DNA from: an uncultured Bacteroidia bacterium
GTDB taxonomy: Bacteria > Bacteroidota > Bacteroidia > Bacteroidales > UBA932
Assembly: GCA_902768665.1 (NCBI GenBank)
Contig: CACXMA010000011.1
Location: 1-64,000 of the forward strand
Direction of reading: 5' to 3'
Length of the DNA: 64,000 nt
Shown here piece after piece: positions 48,505-58,700 of the stretch (position 1 is its first letter; every line of letters starts with the position of its first letter). A program made the position numbers and the translations under genes. The notes under the pieces were generated by a model, which was not told where the DNA came from, did no database searches, and saw nothing but the letters and a program-made list of their open reading frames with translations.

Positions 48505-48822
48505 CTATGCGACGGCCGCGAGCAGATGCTCGTGGTAATGCTCGAGGAAGCGGCAGCTGAGCATGTCCGGGGCGTAGATGATGGCGCTGGAACGGCCGTC
48601 AAGGAGCTCGGCGACGCTGTCCTGCTGCTCCTGCGTCTCGGCGGCGTAGAACCAGTTGTTGCGGATCCATACACCCAGGCCGAAGTGCTCTTCCTCGGCG
48701 AATTCCTCGCCCGTCTTGGCGATGGCGTCCATCTTTTCCTCCCGGGAAAGCATGTTGTCCAGGATTTCGTAGGCCTCAAAGGTCGTGGTGGGGATGCTGT
48801 TCGTATTCATGGTATCTTGCAT
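48505..48822 (-). CDS. small DUF6794-like protein
   Basis: A protein of about 105 residues, acidic and cytoplasmic. The recognisable part is EILDNMLSREEKMDAIAKTG followed by HFGLGVWIRNNWFYAAE, resembling the DUF6794 pattern (H-x-G-L-G-x-W-I-R-N). Function unknown. The start is at 48822 (MQDTMNTN) or 48810 (MNTN); the ATG at 48843 lies inside the -7 box at 48841-48848. Confidence 0.65.
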   Translation of the reverse strand: MQDTMNTNSIPTTTFEAYEILDNMLSREEKMDAIAKTGEEFAEEEHFGLGVWIRNNWFYAAETQEQQDSVAELLDGRSSAIIYAPDMLSCRFLEHYHEHLLAAVA

Positions 48823-48840
48823 GTTGTTTGATTTCTGATG

Positions 48841-48848
48841 CAAAGATA
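48841..48848 (-). promoter_or_regulatory. -7 box (TATCTTTG) of the DUF6794-like gene
   Basis: CAAAGATA on the plus strand; 19 bases upstream of ATG 48822 on the minus strand. Confidence 0.55.
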
Positions 48849-48896
48849 CGGCTCCCCATCGTCAACTTTTGACAATGAAAAATAATTTCACCTTTT

Positions 48897-50996
48897 TTAT
48901 TGATATTCGTACGCAAGCACGCGAAGCGCATCTGAACTGCCGCCGTAGAGGAGTTCCCAGCGACCGTGCTTCGGGACCATGTCACCTTCCGCCTCGGACC
49001 AGGCGAGGAAGGTCTCGTCGGTCAAGGGGATTGCAGCTTCGACCGTTTCGCCAGCCGGGACGGTGACGCGGCAGAAGCCCCGCAGCGTCTTCAGCGGGCC
49101 GTCGGTGTCCTCCGGATCGCGGACATAGAGCTGGACGACTTCCGTGCCGTCGACGGCGCTCTCATTGGTGACCGGAACAATCAGACGGCCGCTCTCAACC
49201 CGCGCCTCGCCATAGGTAAACCGGCTGTAACTCAGGCCGAAACCGAAGGGGAAGAGGGGAGAGCCGCGGAAGTAGCGGTAGGTGCGGCCTTCCATGGCAT
49301 AATCCTCATAATCCGGAATGTCGGCCGTGTGGCGGTAGAAGGTCACGGGGAGCTTTCCGGAAGGATTGACGTCCCCGAAGAGTACGTCGGCGATGGCATG
49401 GCCGCCTTCCTCACCGGGGTACCAGGCCTGCAGGATGGCCTCGCAGGTAAGAGTCTCCGTCTCCAGCCCCATCGCGGAACCAGAGAAATTGACGAGGATC
49501 ACGCGTTTTCCGGCTGCCTGGAGACGGCGGATCAGGCTGCGCTGCACGGCGGGAAATTCGATGTCCGTGCGGTCACCGCCGCGGAAGCCGGGCAGGTCGA
49601 CGGGCATTTCCTCGCCTTCGATCCTCGGGGAGATGCCGCCCGCAAAAACGACGATGTCGTTGCCGCGAAGGCGCCAAAGGAGGTCATTTTCAAGGCTGTC
49701 GACCAGTCCGCAGCCGCGGATGAGAGTAAGGTCCGGAATCCGCTCCCGCAGCGCGTCTGCCAGCGTAACGGTCTTCTCAGGGATAGGGTTGTAATTGCCC
49801 CACTGCATTTCCCGGTCGTCCGCGTTCGGACCGATCAGGGCGACGCGGGTCCCGTCCGAGAGCGGCAGGATGCCGTTATTGTGCAGGAGGACAAGGCTTT
49901 CTTCGGCCATCTTGCGGGAGAGCGCCAGGTGCTCGGGGCCTTCCACGATCTCGTCCGGAAGGGCGTCCCAGTCGCCGCCGTTGCCGTCCAGCTCCCCGAG
50001 ACGGATCCGCTCGGCAAGAAGACGGATCAGGGCCTTGTCAACGTCGGCCTCGTCGAGGAGCCCCGCCGCAACGGCCTCGGGGATATGGGCGTAGGTCTCG
50101 CCGCAGTTGAGCTCTGTGCCGGTATGGACAGCCGCTGCGGCGGCGTGCGCGGCATCGGGCAGGACCTTGTGGGTGTTCCAGATGTCCTTGATGGCCCAGC
50201 AGTCAGAAACGACGATGCCCTCAAAGCCCCATTCGCCGCGGAGAACCGTGTTGATCAGGTAGTCGTTCATGCCGCAGGGCTCGCCGCGGAAGCGGTTGTA
50301 GGCGATCATCACTTCCTTGACGCCGGCCTTTGTGACGAGGTCCTTGAAGGCGGGAAGATAGGTCTCCCGGAGGTCCCGTTCGGAGACCTGCGCATCGAAG
50401 GTATGGCGGTTCCATTCGGGGCCCGAGTGGACGGCAAAGTGCTTGGCGCAGGCGTGCGCCTTGAGAATTTCGGCGTCCTGGGGGCCCTGCAGGCCGCGTA
50501 CCACGGCCATGCCCATCTGCCCGGTCAGGTAGGGATCCTCTCCATAGGTTTCCATGCCCCGGCCCCAGCGCGGATCGCGGAAGATGTTGATGTTCGGCGT
50601 CCAGAAGGTCACTCCCTGGTACCAGCCGACATGGCCGGATTCGCGGGCCTGGCGGTTCTTGACGCGGCCTTCGTCGGAAACGGCGTCAAACACCTGGCCG
50701 ACCAGCGGCACGTCGAAGGAGGCGGCCATCGCGACGGGCATCGGGAACACGGTCGCGACACCGTTGCGCGCTACGCCGTGCAGCGCCTCGTTCCACCAGT
50801 TGTAGGCGGGAATGCCGAGCTCCTCGACGGGCGCCGAGGGATGCATCATCAGCCCGGCCTTCTGCCCGAGGGTCAGCTGCGCAACCAGCTGAGCGGCGCG
50901 CTGCTCGGGAGATGGGGCGGCTTTCTCATTGTTTCTGCAGGCGGAAAGAAGGGAAAGGCCAAGGGCGAGGAGGATAGGGAGTGCTTTCTTCTTCAT
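48897..50996 (-). CDS. GH3 glycosidase lipoprotein (beta-xylosidase/glucosidase type)
   Basis: A 699-residue exported lipoprotein (lipobox LLSAC). The GH3 N-terminal barrel has YNWWNEALHGVARNG, FWTPNINIFRDPRWGRGMET, ACAKHFAVHSGPEWNRH and the nucleophile D265 in GIVVSDCWAI. The GH3_C sandwich follows, with EESLVLLHNNGILPL and YPGEEGGHAIADVLFGDVNP, and a C-terminal fibronectin-III-like domain (GTEVVQLYVRDPEDTDGPLK) ends it. The YNWWNEALHGVA signature is frequent in xylosidase-like GH3s; in mannan loci GH3 members remove beta-glucose from glucomannan oligosaccharides. It lies 12 bases downstream of the GH36 gene in one operon. Confidence 0.9.
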   Translation of the reverse strand: MKKKALPILLALGLSLLSACRNNEKAAPSPEQRAAQLVAQLTLGQKAGLMMHPSAPVEELGIPAYNWWNEALHGVARNGVATVFPMPVAMAASFDVPLVGQVFDAVSDEGRVKNRQARESGHVGWYQGVTFWTPNINIFRDPRWGRGMETYGEDPYLTGQMGMAVVRGLQGPQDAEILKAHACAKHFAVHSGPEWNRHTFDAQVSERDLRETYLPAFKDLVTKAGVKEVMIAYNRFRGEPCGMNDYLINTVLRGEWGFEGIVVSDCWAIKDIWNTHKVLPDAAHAAAAAVHTGTELNCGETYAHIPEAVAAGLLDEADVDKALIRLLAERIRLGELDGNGGDWDALPDEIVEGPEHLALSRKMAEESLVLLHNNGILPLSDGTRVALIGPNADDREMQWGNYNPIPEKTVTLADALRERIPDLTLIRGCGLVDSLENDLLWRLRGNDIVVFAGGISPRIEGEEMPVDLPGFRGGDRTDIEFPAVQRSLIRRLQAAGKRVILVNFSGSAMGLETETLTCEAILQAWYPGEEGGHAIADVLFGDVNPSGKLPVTFYRHTADIPDYEDYAMEGRTYRYFRGSPLFPFGFGLSYSRFTYGEARVESGRLIVPVTNESAVDGTEVVQLYVRDPEDTDGPLKTLRGFCRVTVPAGETVEAAIPLTDETFLAWSEAEGDMVPKHGRWELLYGGSSDALRVLAYEYQ

Positions 50997-51008
50997 GGGA
51001 AAATCGGA

Positions 51009-53267
51009 TTATTCAGCCTCCAGCACGAAGACGGCGGAGCTGTAAAGGGAGGGAAGAATCGGGTTGAACGCGCCGGAAGCGAGGAAGGAGCCGGACCAGG
51101 AGCGGCCGTTGCCCCACCAGCAGGATGCGGTGACGGGAGCGCCGTCGGGACGGTCCGCATCGCCGAGATTCTGCTCGACGACGCGATACTTGCGGTCCGG
51201 ATCGAGCCCCTGCAGACGGAACGGTACGCCGTCGCAGGCAAGCTGGCGGAAGCGGAGGCAGTAGGTATAGACGACGGCCCGGGACTTGTCTTCGGACACA
51301 TACATCATTCCATAGAAATCATTGCCGTACGGCGTTCCAAGCCGGTAAAGGTCGCCGTTAAAGACAACATCCCGGAACTCCTTGTAGGAGGCGACGCAGC
51401 GGTTGACGTAGGCGAGCTCCTCGGAGGAGAGATAGCGCGGCTGGAGTTCCAGACCAAGCCGGCCCTGCGCTGCGACGTCGAAGCGGAACTTGAGCGGCGT
51501 GACATTGCGGCTCTGGTGGTTCGGGACGGTGCTGACATGGGCGGCCATGACGCAGGCCGGGTAGAAGAGGGAAGTGCCGTATTGCATGAAGACGCGCTCG
51601 AAGCCGTCGGTGTCGTCGGAGGTCCATACCTCATTGAAATACTTCAGCGAACCGTAGTCGACGCGGCCGCCGCCGGAGGAGCAGCACTGCACGAGGACGG
51701 AAGGGTACTTCGCCCGGATCCGCTCCATGACCTTGTAGAAGCCCTGCACATATTCAATATAGAAACGGTCCTGCTCGGCGCCGAGATAGGGGCTGCCGAA
51801 GGATTCGATGGGGCGGTTGCAGTCCCACTTGATGTAGTCGATCGCGGGGGAGAGCTGCATGACGGAGTCGAAGACGCCGAAGACGAAGTCCTGGACGGCG
51901 GGATTCGACAGGTCGAGGACCCACTGCGTGCGCTCGGTATAGATCTCGCGGCCGGGGCTCTGGACGACCCATTCGGGATGCTTTTCGGCGAGTTCCGACT
52001 TGGGGTTCACCATCTCTGGCTCGATCCAGATACCGAATTTGAGGCCCTTGGAGTGGGCATACTGCGCAATGTGATCAATGCCCTCAGGGAGCTTGGCGGC
52101 ATTGACCTGCCAGTCGCCGAGGGCGGCATTGTCGCTGTTTCGCGGGTACTTGTTGCCGAACCAGCCGTCGTCGAGCACGAACATTTCAAGGCCCATGGAC
52201 GCGGCATCGTCAATCATGCGGAGCAGGGTCTCGGTCGTGAAGGTGAAGTAGGCGCCTTCCCAGCTGTTCAGGAGGATGGGGTTGACCTCCCCGCCGCCAT
52301 AAACGCCGTAGCGCCGCGCCCAGCGGTGGAGGTTGCGGGATGCCTGTCCGGCGCCCTTGTCGGAATAGGTCCAGATCATGTCCGGGGTCCGGAAGGAAGC
52401 GTCGGCTTTCAGCGGATACTCCGATGCGAACGGAGAAATGCCGCCGAGCACGGTCAGGCGGTTTTCCGCGTCGCGCTCGAAACTCAGGCGCCAGTTGCCG
52501 CTCCAGGCGAGCGCTCCGGCAATGACTTCGCCTTCCGTCTCACTGAGCTCGGAGGTCCCGAGGGAAAGGAGGAACGCGGGATTGCCGAGCTGGGTGTTCT
52601 GCACGCCGCGGCGGTCCTCAAGGACCTTGAGATGGTGGGTCAGGAGCTCGGACTCGACCTGCATCTCCTGCGCCCAGGAACCGTTTACATGGGTGAGCAG
52701 GTAACGGTCGCTGGTAAAGGTCATGGCGCCGGAAGCATAGGAAAGGAGCGTGACGGGCTTGTCGCCGGCATTGTAAATCCGGGTGTGGGTAAGAATGACA
52801 TCCTCCTCGGGATAGGCCTCATAGACAAGATCGACGCGAAGTTTCGTGACATAGTCCAGAAGGCGTACGGTCGTGGTCTTGACCCCGGCCGCCTCGGTCG
52901 TTTCGTGACCAATATAATGGAGCTCGGTATTGTGCATTCCGTCGGCATAGCGCAGGTGAAGGGCCGGTTCCCCAAGGAAACGGCCGCCCGTAGCAGGATA
53001 GGCGGGGGCGCCGTTGCCATAGCGTCCGGCATAGGAAGGAATCGCCGCGAACTCTGTTTCGTTTACTTTCGTTCCGAAATGCAATTGAAACACGGAGCCA
53101 TTCTCCCGGACCGAAAGAATCAGCGAACTGGATGTCGTCTCGACAGCAATGATGCGAGGCTCGACAGCCGGCGGAATCAGCGTTCCATGAACGAATTTCT
53201 TCGATTTCTGTGCTGAAGCGGTCAGCGCAAGCAGAACGGTCAGAAAAAGTAGAAGCAGTCTTTTCAT
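51009..53267 (-). CDS. GH36 alpha-galactosidase
   Basis: A 752-residue periplasmic enzyme with signal peptide (MKRLLLLFLTVLLALTASAQ). An N-terminal beta supersandwich spans about 25-290 and a TIM barrel about 300-640. Motifs are LNSWEGAYFTFTTE, EMFVLDDGWFGNKYPRNSD, GIWIEPEMVNPKSELAEKHP, the nucleophile D482 in IDYIKWDCNRPI, CCSSGGGRVDYG and the acid/base region VWTSDDTDGFER (~550). It removes alpha-1,6-galactose side chains, for example from galactomannan. The frame stays open to 54266 over the opposite AraC gene, but the signal peptide sets the start. Divergent from the AraC gene and transcribed with GH3. Confidence 0.93.
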   Translation of the reverse strand: MKRLLLLFLTVLLALTASAQKSKKFVHGTLIPPAVEPRIIAVETTSSSLILSVRENGSVFQLHFGTKVNETEFAAIPSYAGRYGNGAPAYPATGGRFLGEPALHLRYADGMHNTELHYIGHETTEAAGVKTTTVRLLDYVTKLRVDLVYEAYPEEDVILTHTRIYNAGDKPVTLLSYASGAMTFTSDRYLLTHVNGSWAQEMQVESELLTHHLKVLEDRRGVQNTQLGNPAFLLSLGTSELSETEGEVIAGALAWSGNWRLSFERDAENRLTVLGGISPFASEYPLKADASFRTPDMIWTYSDKGAGQASRNLHRWARRYGVYGGGEVNPILLNSWEGAYFTFTTETLLRMIDDAASMGLEMFVLDDGWFGNKYPRNSDNAALGDWQVNAAKLPEGIDHIAQYAHSKGLKFGIWIEPEMVNPKSELAEKHPEWVVQSPGREIYTERTQWVLDLSNPAVQDFVFGVFDSVMQLSPAIDYIKWDCNRPIESFGSPYLGAEQDRFYIEYVQGFYKVMERIRAKYPSVLVQCCSSGGGRVDYGSLKYFNEVWTSDDTDGFERVFMQYGTSLFYPACVMAAHVSTVPNHQSRNVTPLKFRFDVAAQGRLGLELQPRYLSSEELAYVNRCVASYKEFRDVVFNGDLYRLGTPYGNDFYGMMYVSEDKSRAVVYTYCLRFRQLACDGVPFRLQGLDPDRKYRVVEQNLGDADRPDGAPVTASCWWGNGRSWSGSFLASGAFNPILPSLYSSAVFVLEAE

Positions 53268-53368
53268 ATACGTATGTGGTCTTTTGTCTGCAAGATAATG
53301 AAATCCGTCGAAAAGGCAAAACGGGAGCAAAATTCTACTAAAATTAATAAAAATTGTATAATTATGCT

Positions 53369-53376
53369 TATCTTTG
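53369..53376 (+). promoter_or_regulatory. -7 box (TATCTTTG) of the AraC-type regulator
   Basis: TATCTTTG only five bases before ATG 53382, so the mRNA is probably leaderless. Confidence 0.5.
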
Positions 53377-53381
53377 CCCCT

Positions 53382-54263
53382 ATGAGAAAGTATCTGAGGG
53401 AAATAACGCGGCTTTCGCCGAAGGACTGCCTCTATATCGTGGAGAGGCACAAGAGCGAATTCAACTATCCCATCCACAGCCACGACGACTTCGAACTGAA
53501 CTTCATCCAGAACGGAAAGGGAGTGCGGCGCATTGTCGGAGACAGTGTGGAAGTGATTGGAGACTACGAACTTACCATGGTCGTCGGAGCAGGTCTCGTC
53601 CACGCCTGGGAGCAGGGCAGCTGCACGGAGCCCGACGTGCGGGAGATCACCATCCAGTTCTCGCAGGATCTGTTTCTCGGCAATATCCTGGACCGCCACC
53701 AGTTCGACTCCATCCGGACGATGTTCGAGCGGGCGACGCAGGGGGTGACCTTCTCCCTTCAGGCCATCATGCGCGTCTACTCGATTCTCGATTCGCTGGC
53801 GACAATGAACGATCCTTTCGAGCAGTTCCTGAGTTTCATGAAGATGCTCTACATCCTTTCCGGCGATACCGGGGCGCGCACGCTCTCGTCCTCTTCCTTT
53901 GCCGAGGCGGAATACACCGGCACCGACAGCCGGCGCATCCGAAAGGTGCGGGAGCACATCGACAAGCATTATGCCGAGGACCTTCGCCTGGACGACGTCG
54001 CAGCCATTGCAGGCATGTCGCCGTCGGCTTTCAGCCGCTTTTTCAAGCAGCACACGGACCGCAATTTCGTTGACTATCTGATCGATACGCGCCTTGGCAA
54101 CGCCGCACGCATGCTGGTGGACACGACGACCGGCATTTCCGAGATCTGCTACGCCTGCGGATTCAACAATCTGTCTAACTTCAACCGCACCTTCAAGGCG
54201 CGCCGGGGTTATACCCCGAGGGACTTCCGAGCTGTGTTCAAACGGAACCGGATTGTCGTATAG
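53382..54263 (+). CDS. AraC-family transcriptional regulator
   Basis: A 293-residue regulator with an N-terminal cupin-like sensor domain (YPIHSHDDFELNFIQNGKGV, RRIVGDSVEVIGDYELTMV, HAWEQGSC) and a C-terminal double helix-turn-helix (about residues 190-290). The latter includes HYAEDLRLDDVAAIAGMSPS, FSRFFKQHTDRNFVDYLIDT, and GISEICYACGFNNLSNFNRT followed by RRGYTPRDFR. It stands between the divergent GH36-GH3 operon and the GH5-SusC/D operon and is the likely local activator of both. A cupin sensor points to a soluble sugar effector in the cytoplasm, unlike hybrid two-component PUL regulators. Confidence 0.92.
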   Translation: MRKYLREITRLSPKDCLYIVERHKSEFNYPIHSHDDFELNFIQNGKGVRRIVGDSVEVIGDYELTMVVGAGLVHAWEQGSCTEPDVREITIQFSQDLFLGNILDRHQFDSIRTMFERATQGVTFSLQAIMRVYSILDSLATMNDPFEQFLSFMKMLYILSGDTGARTLSSSSFAEAEYTGTDSRRIRKVREHIDKHYAEDLRLDDVAAIAGMSPSAFSRFFKQHTDRNFVDYLIDTRLGNAARMLVDTTTGISEICYACGFNNLSNFNRTFKARRGYTPRDFRAVFKRNRIVV

Positions 54264-54318
54264 CAAAAAAGTATCATTATTCGATAATTATTTGTTAGAC
54301 GACGCCGCGAAAATGATT

Positions 54319-54326
54319 TAACTTTG
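54319..54326 (+). promoter_or_regulatory. -7 box (TAACTTTG) of the GH5-susCD operon
   Basis: TAACTTTG 45 bases upstream of ATG 54371. The upstream 50 bases (GTATCATTATTCGATAATTA) hold a short AT-rich inverted repeat that could bind the regulator. Confidence 0.55.
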
Positions 54327-54356
54327 CACATCCCCTCACCGGGATGTGTATTTTTT
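54327..54356 (+). terminator. hairpin with T run directly downstream of the GH5 promoter
   Basis: CACATCCC-n6-GGGATGTG followed by TATTTTTT. It can end transcription coming from the AraC gene, 64 bases upstream, or act as an attenuator in the first bases of the GH5 transcript. Confidence 0.6.
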
Positions 54357-54370
54357 ATGTTGGCCACATA

Positions 54371-55681
54371 ATGAATCTGACACGAAACCTGCTGCTTCTG
54401 GGCACGATCTGCGTCCTCGCAGCTTCTTCATGTTCAAAGAAGGCGGATAGTCCGGCTTCTCCCTTTGTGACTGTCCAGGACGGTCATTTTGTCCGTAACG
54501 GACAGCCCTACAAATACATCGGCACCAATTTCTGGTATGGCCCCATCCTCGCTTCCGAGGGCAGGGGAGGCGACTACGACCGCCTTTGCCGGGAACTGGA
54601 TACGCTGAAGGCGCTCGGGCTTACCAACCTTCGCGTCCTTGCCGGCGCCGACGGTGCCGACGGCGTGTTCTCCCGCGTGGAACCGACGCTGCAGACCGCT
54701 CCGGGCGTATACAATGATACCCTGCTGGTCGGTCTCGACCGCTTCCTCGTGGAGCTCGGCAAGCGCGACATGCAGGCGGTCCTGTATGTCAACAACTCCT
54801 GGGAATGGTCCGGCGGATACGGTCAGTACCTCGAGTGGGCGACAGGGGAGAAAGCCCTGATTCCGCTGGTTGACGGCTATTGGCCCTTCATGCAGCAGAT
54901 GCGAAAGTTCCAGCATTCCGATGCTGCGCAGCAGCTGTATTTCAATCATTTACGGACCCTCGTCGGCAGGACGAATTCCCTCACCGGAAAGCCCTACTGC
55001 GAGGATCCCGCCATTTTTGCCTGGCAGATAGGCAACGAGCCCCGCTGCTTCTCCGGCGGCGGCGACCTCGATGCCCAGTCCCAGCAGAGCATCCGCGAGG
55101 GATTCCTCGCCTGGATGACCGAGGCGGCCGGGATCATCAGGGAGATCGACCCGAACCACCTCATCAGCACCGGCAACGAAGGTCTGATGGGCTGCGAACA
55201 GGATACGCTCCTGCTTCGCCAGGTCAACGAAATCCCCGGCATCGACTACATGACGATCCATATCTGGCCCTACAACTGGAGCTGGGCCGCCGCGGATTCC
55301 CTGGTCGAAGACCTCCCCGTGGCCATTGAGAACACAAGCGCCTATCTCCGGCTGCATCGAAGGCTCGCGGACGAGCTCGGGATGCCCGTTGTCGCGGAGG
55401 AATTCGGTTTCCCGCGTGACGGCTTCTCTCCGGATATGAGCGCGACGACAAAGGCCCGCGATTCCTATTATAATTATATATTCTCCACGGTCGGAACGAT
55501 TCTCGACGGAGCGAACTTCTGGGGCTGGAGCGGCCTGGCCGTGCCGAACCACGTGCAGTGGGAGAGCGGCGACCCCTACACCGGCGACCCGGCGCAGGAG
55601 GCCCAGGGGCTCAACGGCGTTTACGTCTCGGACAGCACGATGGCAATCATCAAACAATCTATAACTAATCTTTATTATTAA
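54371..55681 (+). CDS. GH5 endo-beta-mannanase-like lipoprotein
   Basis: A 436-residue surface or periplasmic lipoprotein (lipobox ASSC). The GH5 barrel starts FVRNGQPYKYIGTNFWYGP and has GLTNLRVLAGADG, VLYVNNSWEWSGGYGQYL, the acid/base E223 in AWQIGNEPRCF, DYMTIHIWPYNW and the nucleophile E344 in VVAEEFGFPRDG. This layout, with W-Q-I-G-N-E-P and E-E-F-G, matches GH5 subfamily 7 mannanases (endo-1,4-beta-mannosidases) better than cellulases. It is followed 19 bases later by susC, so it heads the operon. The longer frame from 54344 crosses the leader hairpin region and is not used. Confidence 0.87.
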   Translation: MNLTRNLLLLGTICVLAASSCSKKADSPASPFVTVQDGHFVRNGQPYKYIGTNFWYGPILASEGRGGDYDRLCRELDTLKALGLTNLRVLAGADGADGVFSRVEPTLQTAPGVYNDTLLVGLDRFLVELGKRDMQAVLYVNNSWEWSGGYGQYLEWATGEKALIPLVDGYWPFMQQMRKFQHSDAAQQLYFNHLRTLVGRTNSLTGKPYCEDPAIFAWQIGNEPRCFSGGGDLDAQSQQSIREGFLAWMTEAAGIIREIDPNHLISTGNEGLMGCEQDTLLLRQVNEIPGIDYMTIHIWPYNWSWAAADSLVEDLPVAIENTSAYLRLHRRLADELGMPVVAEEFGFPRDGFSPDMSATTKARDSYYNYIFSTVGTILDGANFWGWSGLAVPNHVQWESGDPYTGDPAQEAQGLNGVYVSDSTMAIIKQSITNLYY

Positions 55682-55700
55682 CCCATTAAACAACAGTAGC

Positions 55701-58700
55701 ATGAAACAAAAACTTGTGAGCTTCATGCTGGCTATTCTCGCCACGACGGCCCTGTTCGCACAGAACAAGACCGTTACCGGTCGGGTCGTAGATCAGAACG
55801 GTGAGGGCGTGATTTCCGCCAGTGTCATGGAGAAGGGTACCGCCAACGGTACTGTCACAGACCTTGATGGCAACTACTCGATTTCCGTCCGCCCCGGCGC
55901 GACGCTCGAGTTCTCGTCCATCGGTTATGCCACGCAGGAAGTCGTTGTCGGCGCCCAGAGCGTCATCAACGTCACCCTGAATGAGGATACCACGTTCCTC
56001 GACGAAGTGGTCGTCGTGGGATACGGTACCATGAAAAAGAGCGACCTTGCCGGTGCTTCCGTCTCCATGAAGGAAGACGCCATCAAGGGCTCCATCATCA
56101 CGAACATCGACCAGTCCCTCCAGGGCCGTGCAGCCGGTGTTACCGCCGTGCAGACCTCCGGTGCGCCGGGTTCTTCGTCCTCGATTCGCGTCCGCGGTCA
56201 GGCGACGATCAACGCCAACGCCGAGCCGCTGTACGTCATTGACGGTGTCATCATGCAGGGCGGCGGTTCCTCCGGTGCCGACTTCGGTCTCGGTGACGCC
56301 CTCGGCAACGGTGCCGTCTCGACGGTTTCCCCGCTCTCCACGATCAACCCTTCGGATATCGTGAGCATGGAAATCCTCAAGGATGCCTCCGCAACCGCCA
56401 TCTACGGCGCCCAGGGTGCCAACGGTGTCGTCCTCATCACCACCAAGCGCGGTAAGGCCGGCGACGCCAAGTTCACCTATGACGGTATGGTCGCCCTCCA
56501 GCGCCAGACCAAGCGGATCGACCTTCTGAACCTCCGCGAATTCGCCGAGTACTACAACGAGCTTGCCTCCGTCGGCATGGTTTCCGAGAACGAGTACTAC
56601 AGCGATCCGTCCCTGCTCGGCAAGGGTACCAACTGGCAGGACGCCATCTTCCGTACGGCGCTCCAGCACCAGCACCAGATCAGCGCCCAGGGCGGTACCG
56701 ACAAGGTCCAGTACTATGTATCCGGTTCCTGGATGGACCAGGAAGGTACCATCATCGGCTCCGAATTCAAGCGTTTCTCCGTGCGCGCCAACCTCGACGC
56801 CCAGCTGAAGAAGTGGTGGAAGATCGGCCTCAGCGTGGCTTACTCCTCCACGGACGAAAACATGAAGCTCGCCGACTCCGACGAGGGTATCATCGGTTAC
56901 TCCCTGACCTCCCTCCCGAGCGCTCCTATCTATGACCAGGACGGCAACTACTACAACCTCTCGATGAAGAATTACTCCATCATCAACCCTGTCGCCATGG
57001 CCATGCTCGAGGAGATCCTCCTCAAGCGCGAGAAGCTCAACGGTAACATCTTCTCCGATATCACCTTCCTCCCGGGCCTCACCTGGCACGCCGAGCTCGA
57101 CTATGATGTCTCCTACTCCAAGGCCAACACGTTCAACCCGTCCGTCAGCCTCGGTTCCTACCAGAGAGCGGCCAACGAGACCCGTTCCCAGAAGAACAAC
57201 TCGCTCTACTGGGCAGTCAAGAACTACCTGACCTGGAACAAGAGCATCGGCAAGCACAGCTTCACCGCGATGGCCGGCCAGGAAGCCTGGGAGAGCAGCT
57301 GGGACTACATGTCCGTCTACAACACGGCCCTTCCGTCCAACGACGTCGTCAACCCTTACCTCGGTACCGGTACCCCGACGATCGGCTACGGCTTCGGTTC
57401 CTCCGCCATGGCTTCCTTCTTTACCCGTGAGACCTACAACTACGACAACCGCTACATCGGTACCTACACCTTCCGTTATGACGGTTCCTCCAACTTCGGT
57501 CCCGAGAAGCGCTGGGCCCCGTTCCACTCCTTCGCCCTCGCGTGGAGATTCACCAACGAGCCTTTCTACCCGGCCGGTCTCAAGAACGTCCTGAACGACG
57601 GTAAACTCCGCTTCGGCTGGGGCCAGACCGGTAACTCCGGCATCGGTTCCTACAAGTGGGGCGCCTCGATGACCAAGGTCGCCACCGGCCTCGGCACCGG
57701 CTACCGCCAGTCCAACCTCCCGAACCCGAACATCATGTGGGAGAAGCAGGAACAGATCAACGTCGGTCTCGACCTCAATTTCTTCAACAACCGCCTGAAC
57801 CTCATCGCCGAGTGGTACAAGAAGACCTCCAACGACATGCTCATGCCGCTGCAGCTCCCGTCCTACATGGGTACGCAGGGTAACGGTTCCTCCGCACTGG
57901 CCGCGCCTTGGGGCAACTACGGCAAGATCGAGAATACCGGTTTCGAGTTCACGCTGAACGCCCACCCGGTGGAGACCAAGAACTTCCACTGGATGACCGA
58001 AGGCCAGATCTCCTTCAACAAGAACAAGCTGAAAGCCCTTGCCGGCACGGCTTCCGCCGCCATCGTCGGCTACGGCCAGTGGAACGACATCGTGTCCGTC
58101 TCCAACATCGGCGAGTCCCTCTACAGCTTCTACGGTTATGTGACCGACGGTATCTACCAGAGCATCGAAGAGGTCATGGCCGGTCCTGTCATGGAATCCA
58201 TGAAGAACACGACCGTCGACGCCGAGGGCATCGCCCATCCGTCCCAGAACCCCGCCGACTACAACCAGTACAACACGACCTGGGTCGGCGACATCCGTTA
58301 CAAGGATCTCAACGGCGACGGCATGATTACCGAGGCCGACCGCACCAACATCGGTTCCCCGATGCCGAAATTCACCTTCGGCTGGACGAACACCTTTACC
58401 TATAAGAACTGGGACCTGAGCGTCTTTATCAACGGTTCCTACGGCAACAAGGTGCTCAACTACCTCAATATGCGTATCGGCAACATGAAGTCCGCCTGGG
58501 CCAACCAGCCGACCAGCGTGCTCGACCGCTCCCGCCTCGTCGCCATCGACAGCGAGAAGACGTACGACGGCACGAACGGCGTCTGGAACTGGTTCGAGGA
58601 TCCGACCAACGTCGCCATCGAGAACAGCGGTTCCAAGATTCCGCGCGCCACGACCGGTGACCCGAACGACAACGACCGCCTCAGCGACCGTTACATCGAA

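Noticed and set aside
48966..53216. Plus-strand open frame of 1416 codons
   Set aside because: It is the antisense of the GH3 and GH36 genes, which have complete catalytic motifs and signal peptides; GC-rich codons leave the opposite frame free of stops.
53268..54266. N-terminal extension of the GH36 frame across the AraC gene
   Set aside because: The signal peptide at 53267 marks the true start; the extension is antisense to a well-supported regulator.
55686..58238. Minus-strand open frame of 850 codons
   Set aside because: Antisense of susC with His/Val/Gly-rich composition typical of shadow frames.
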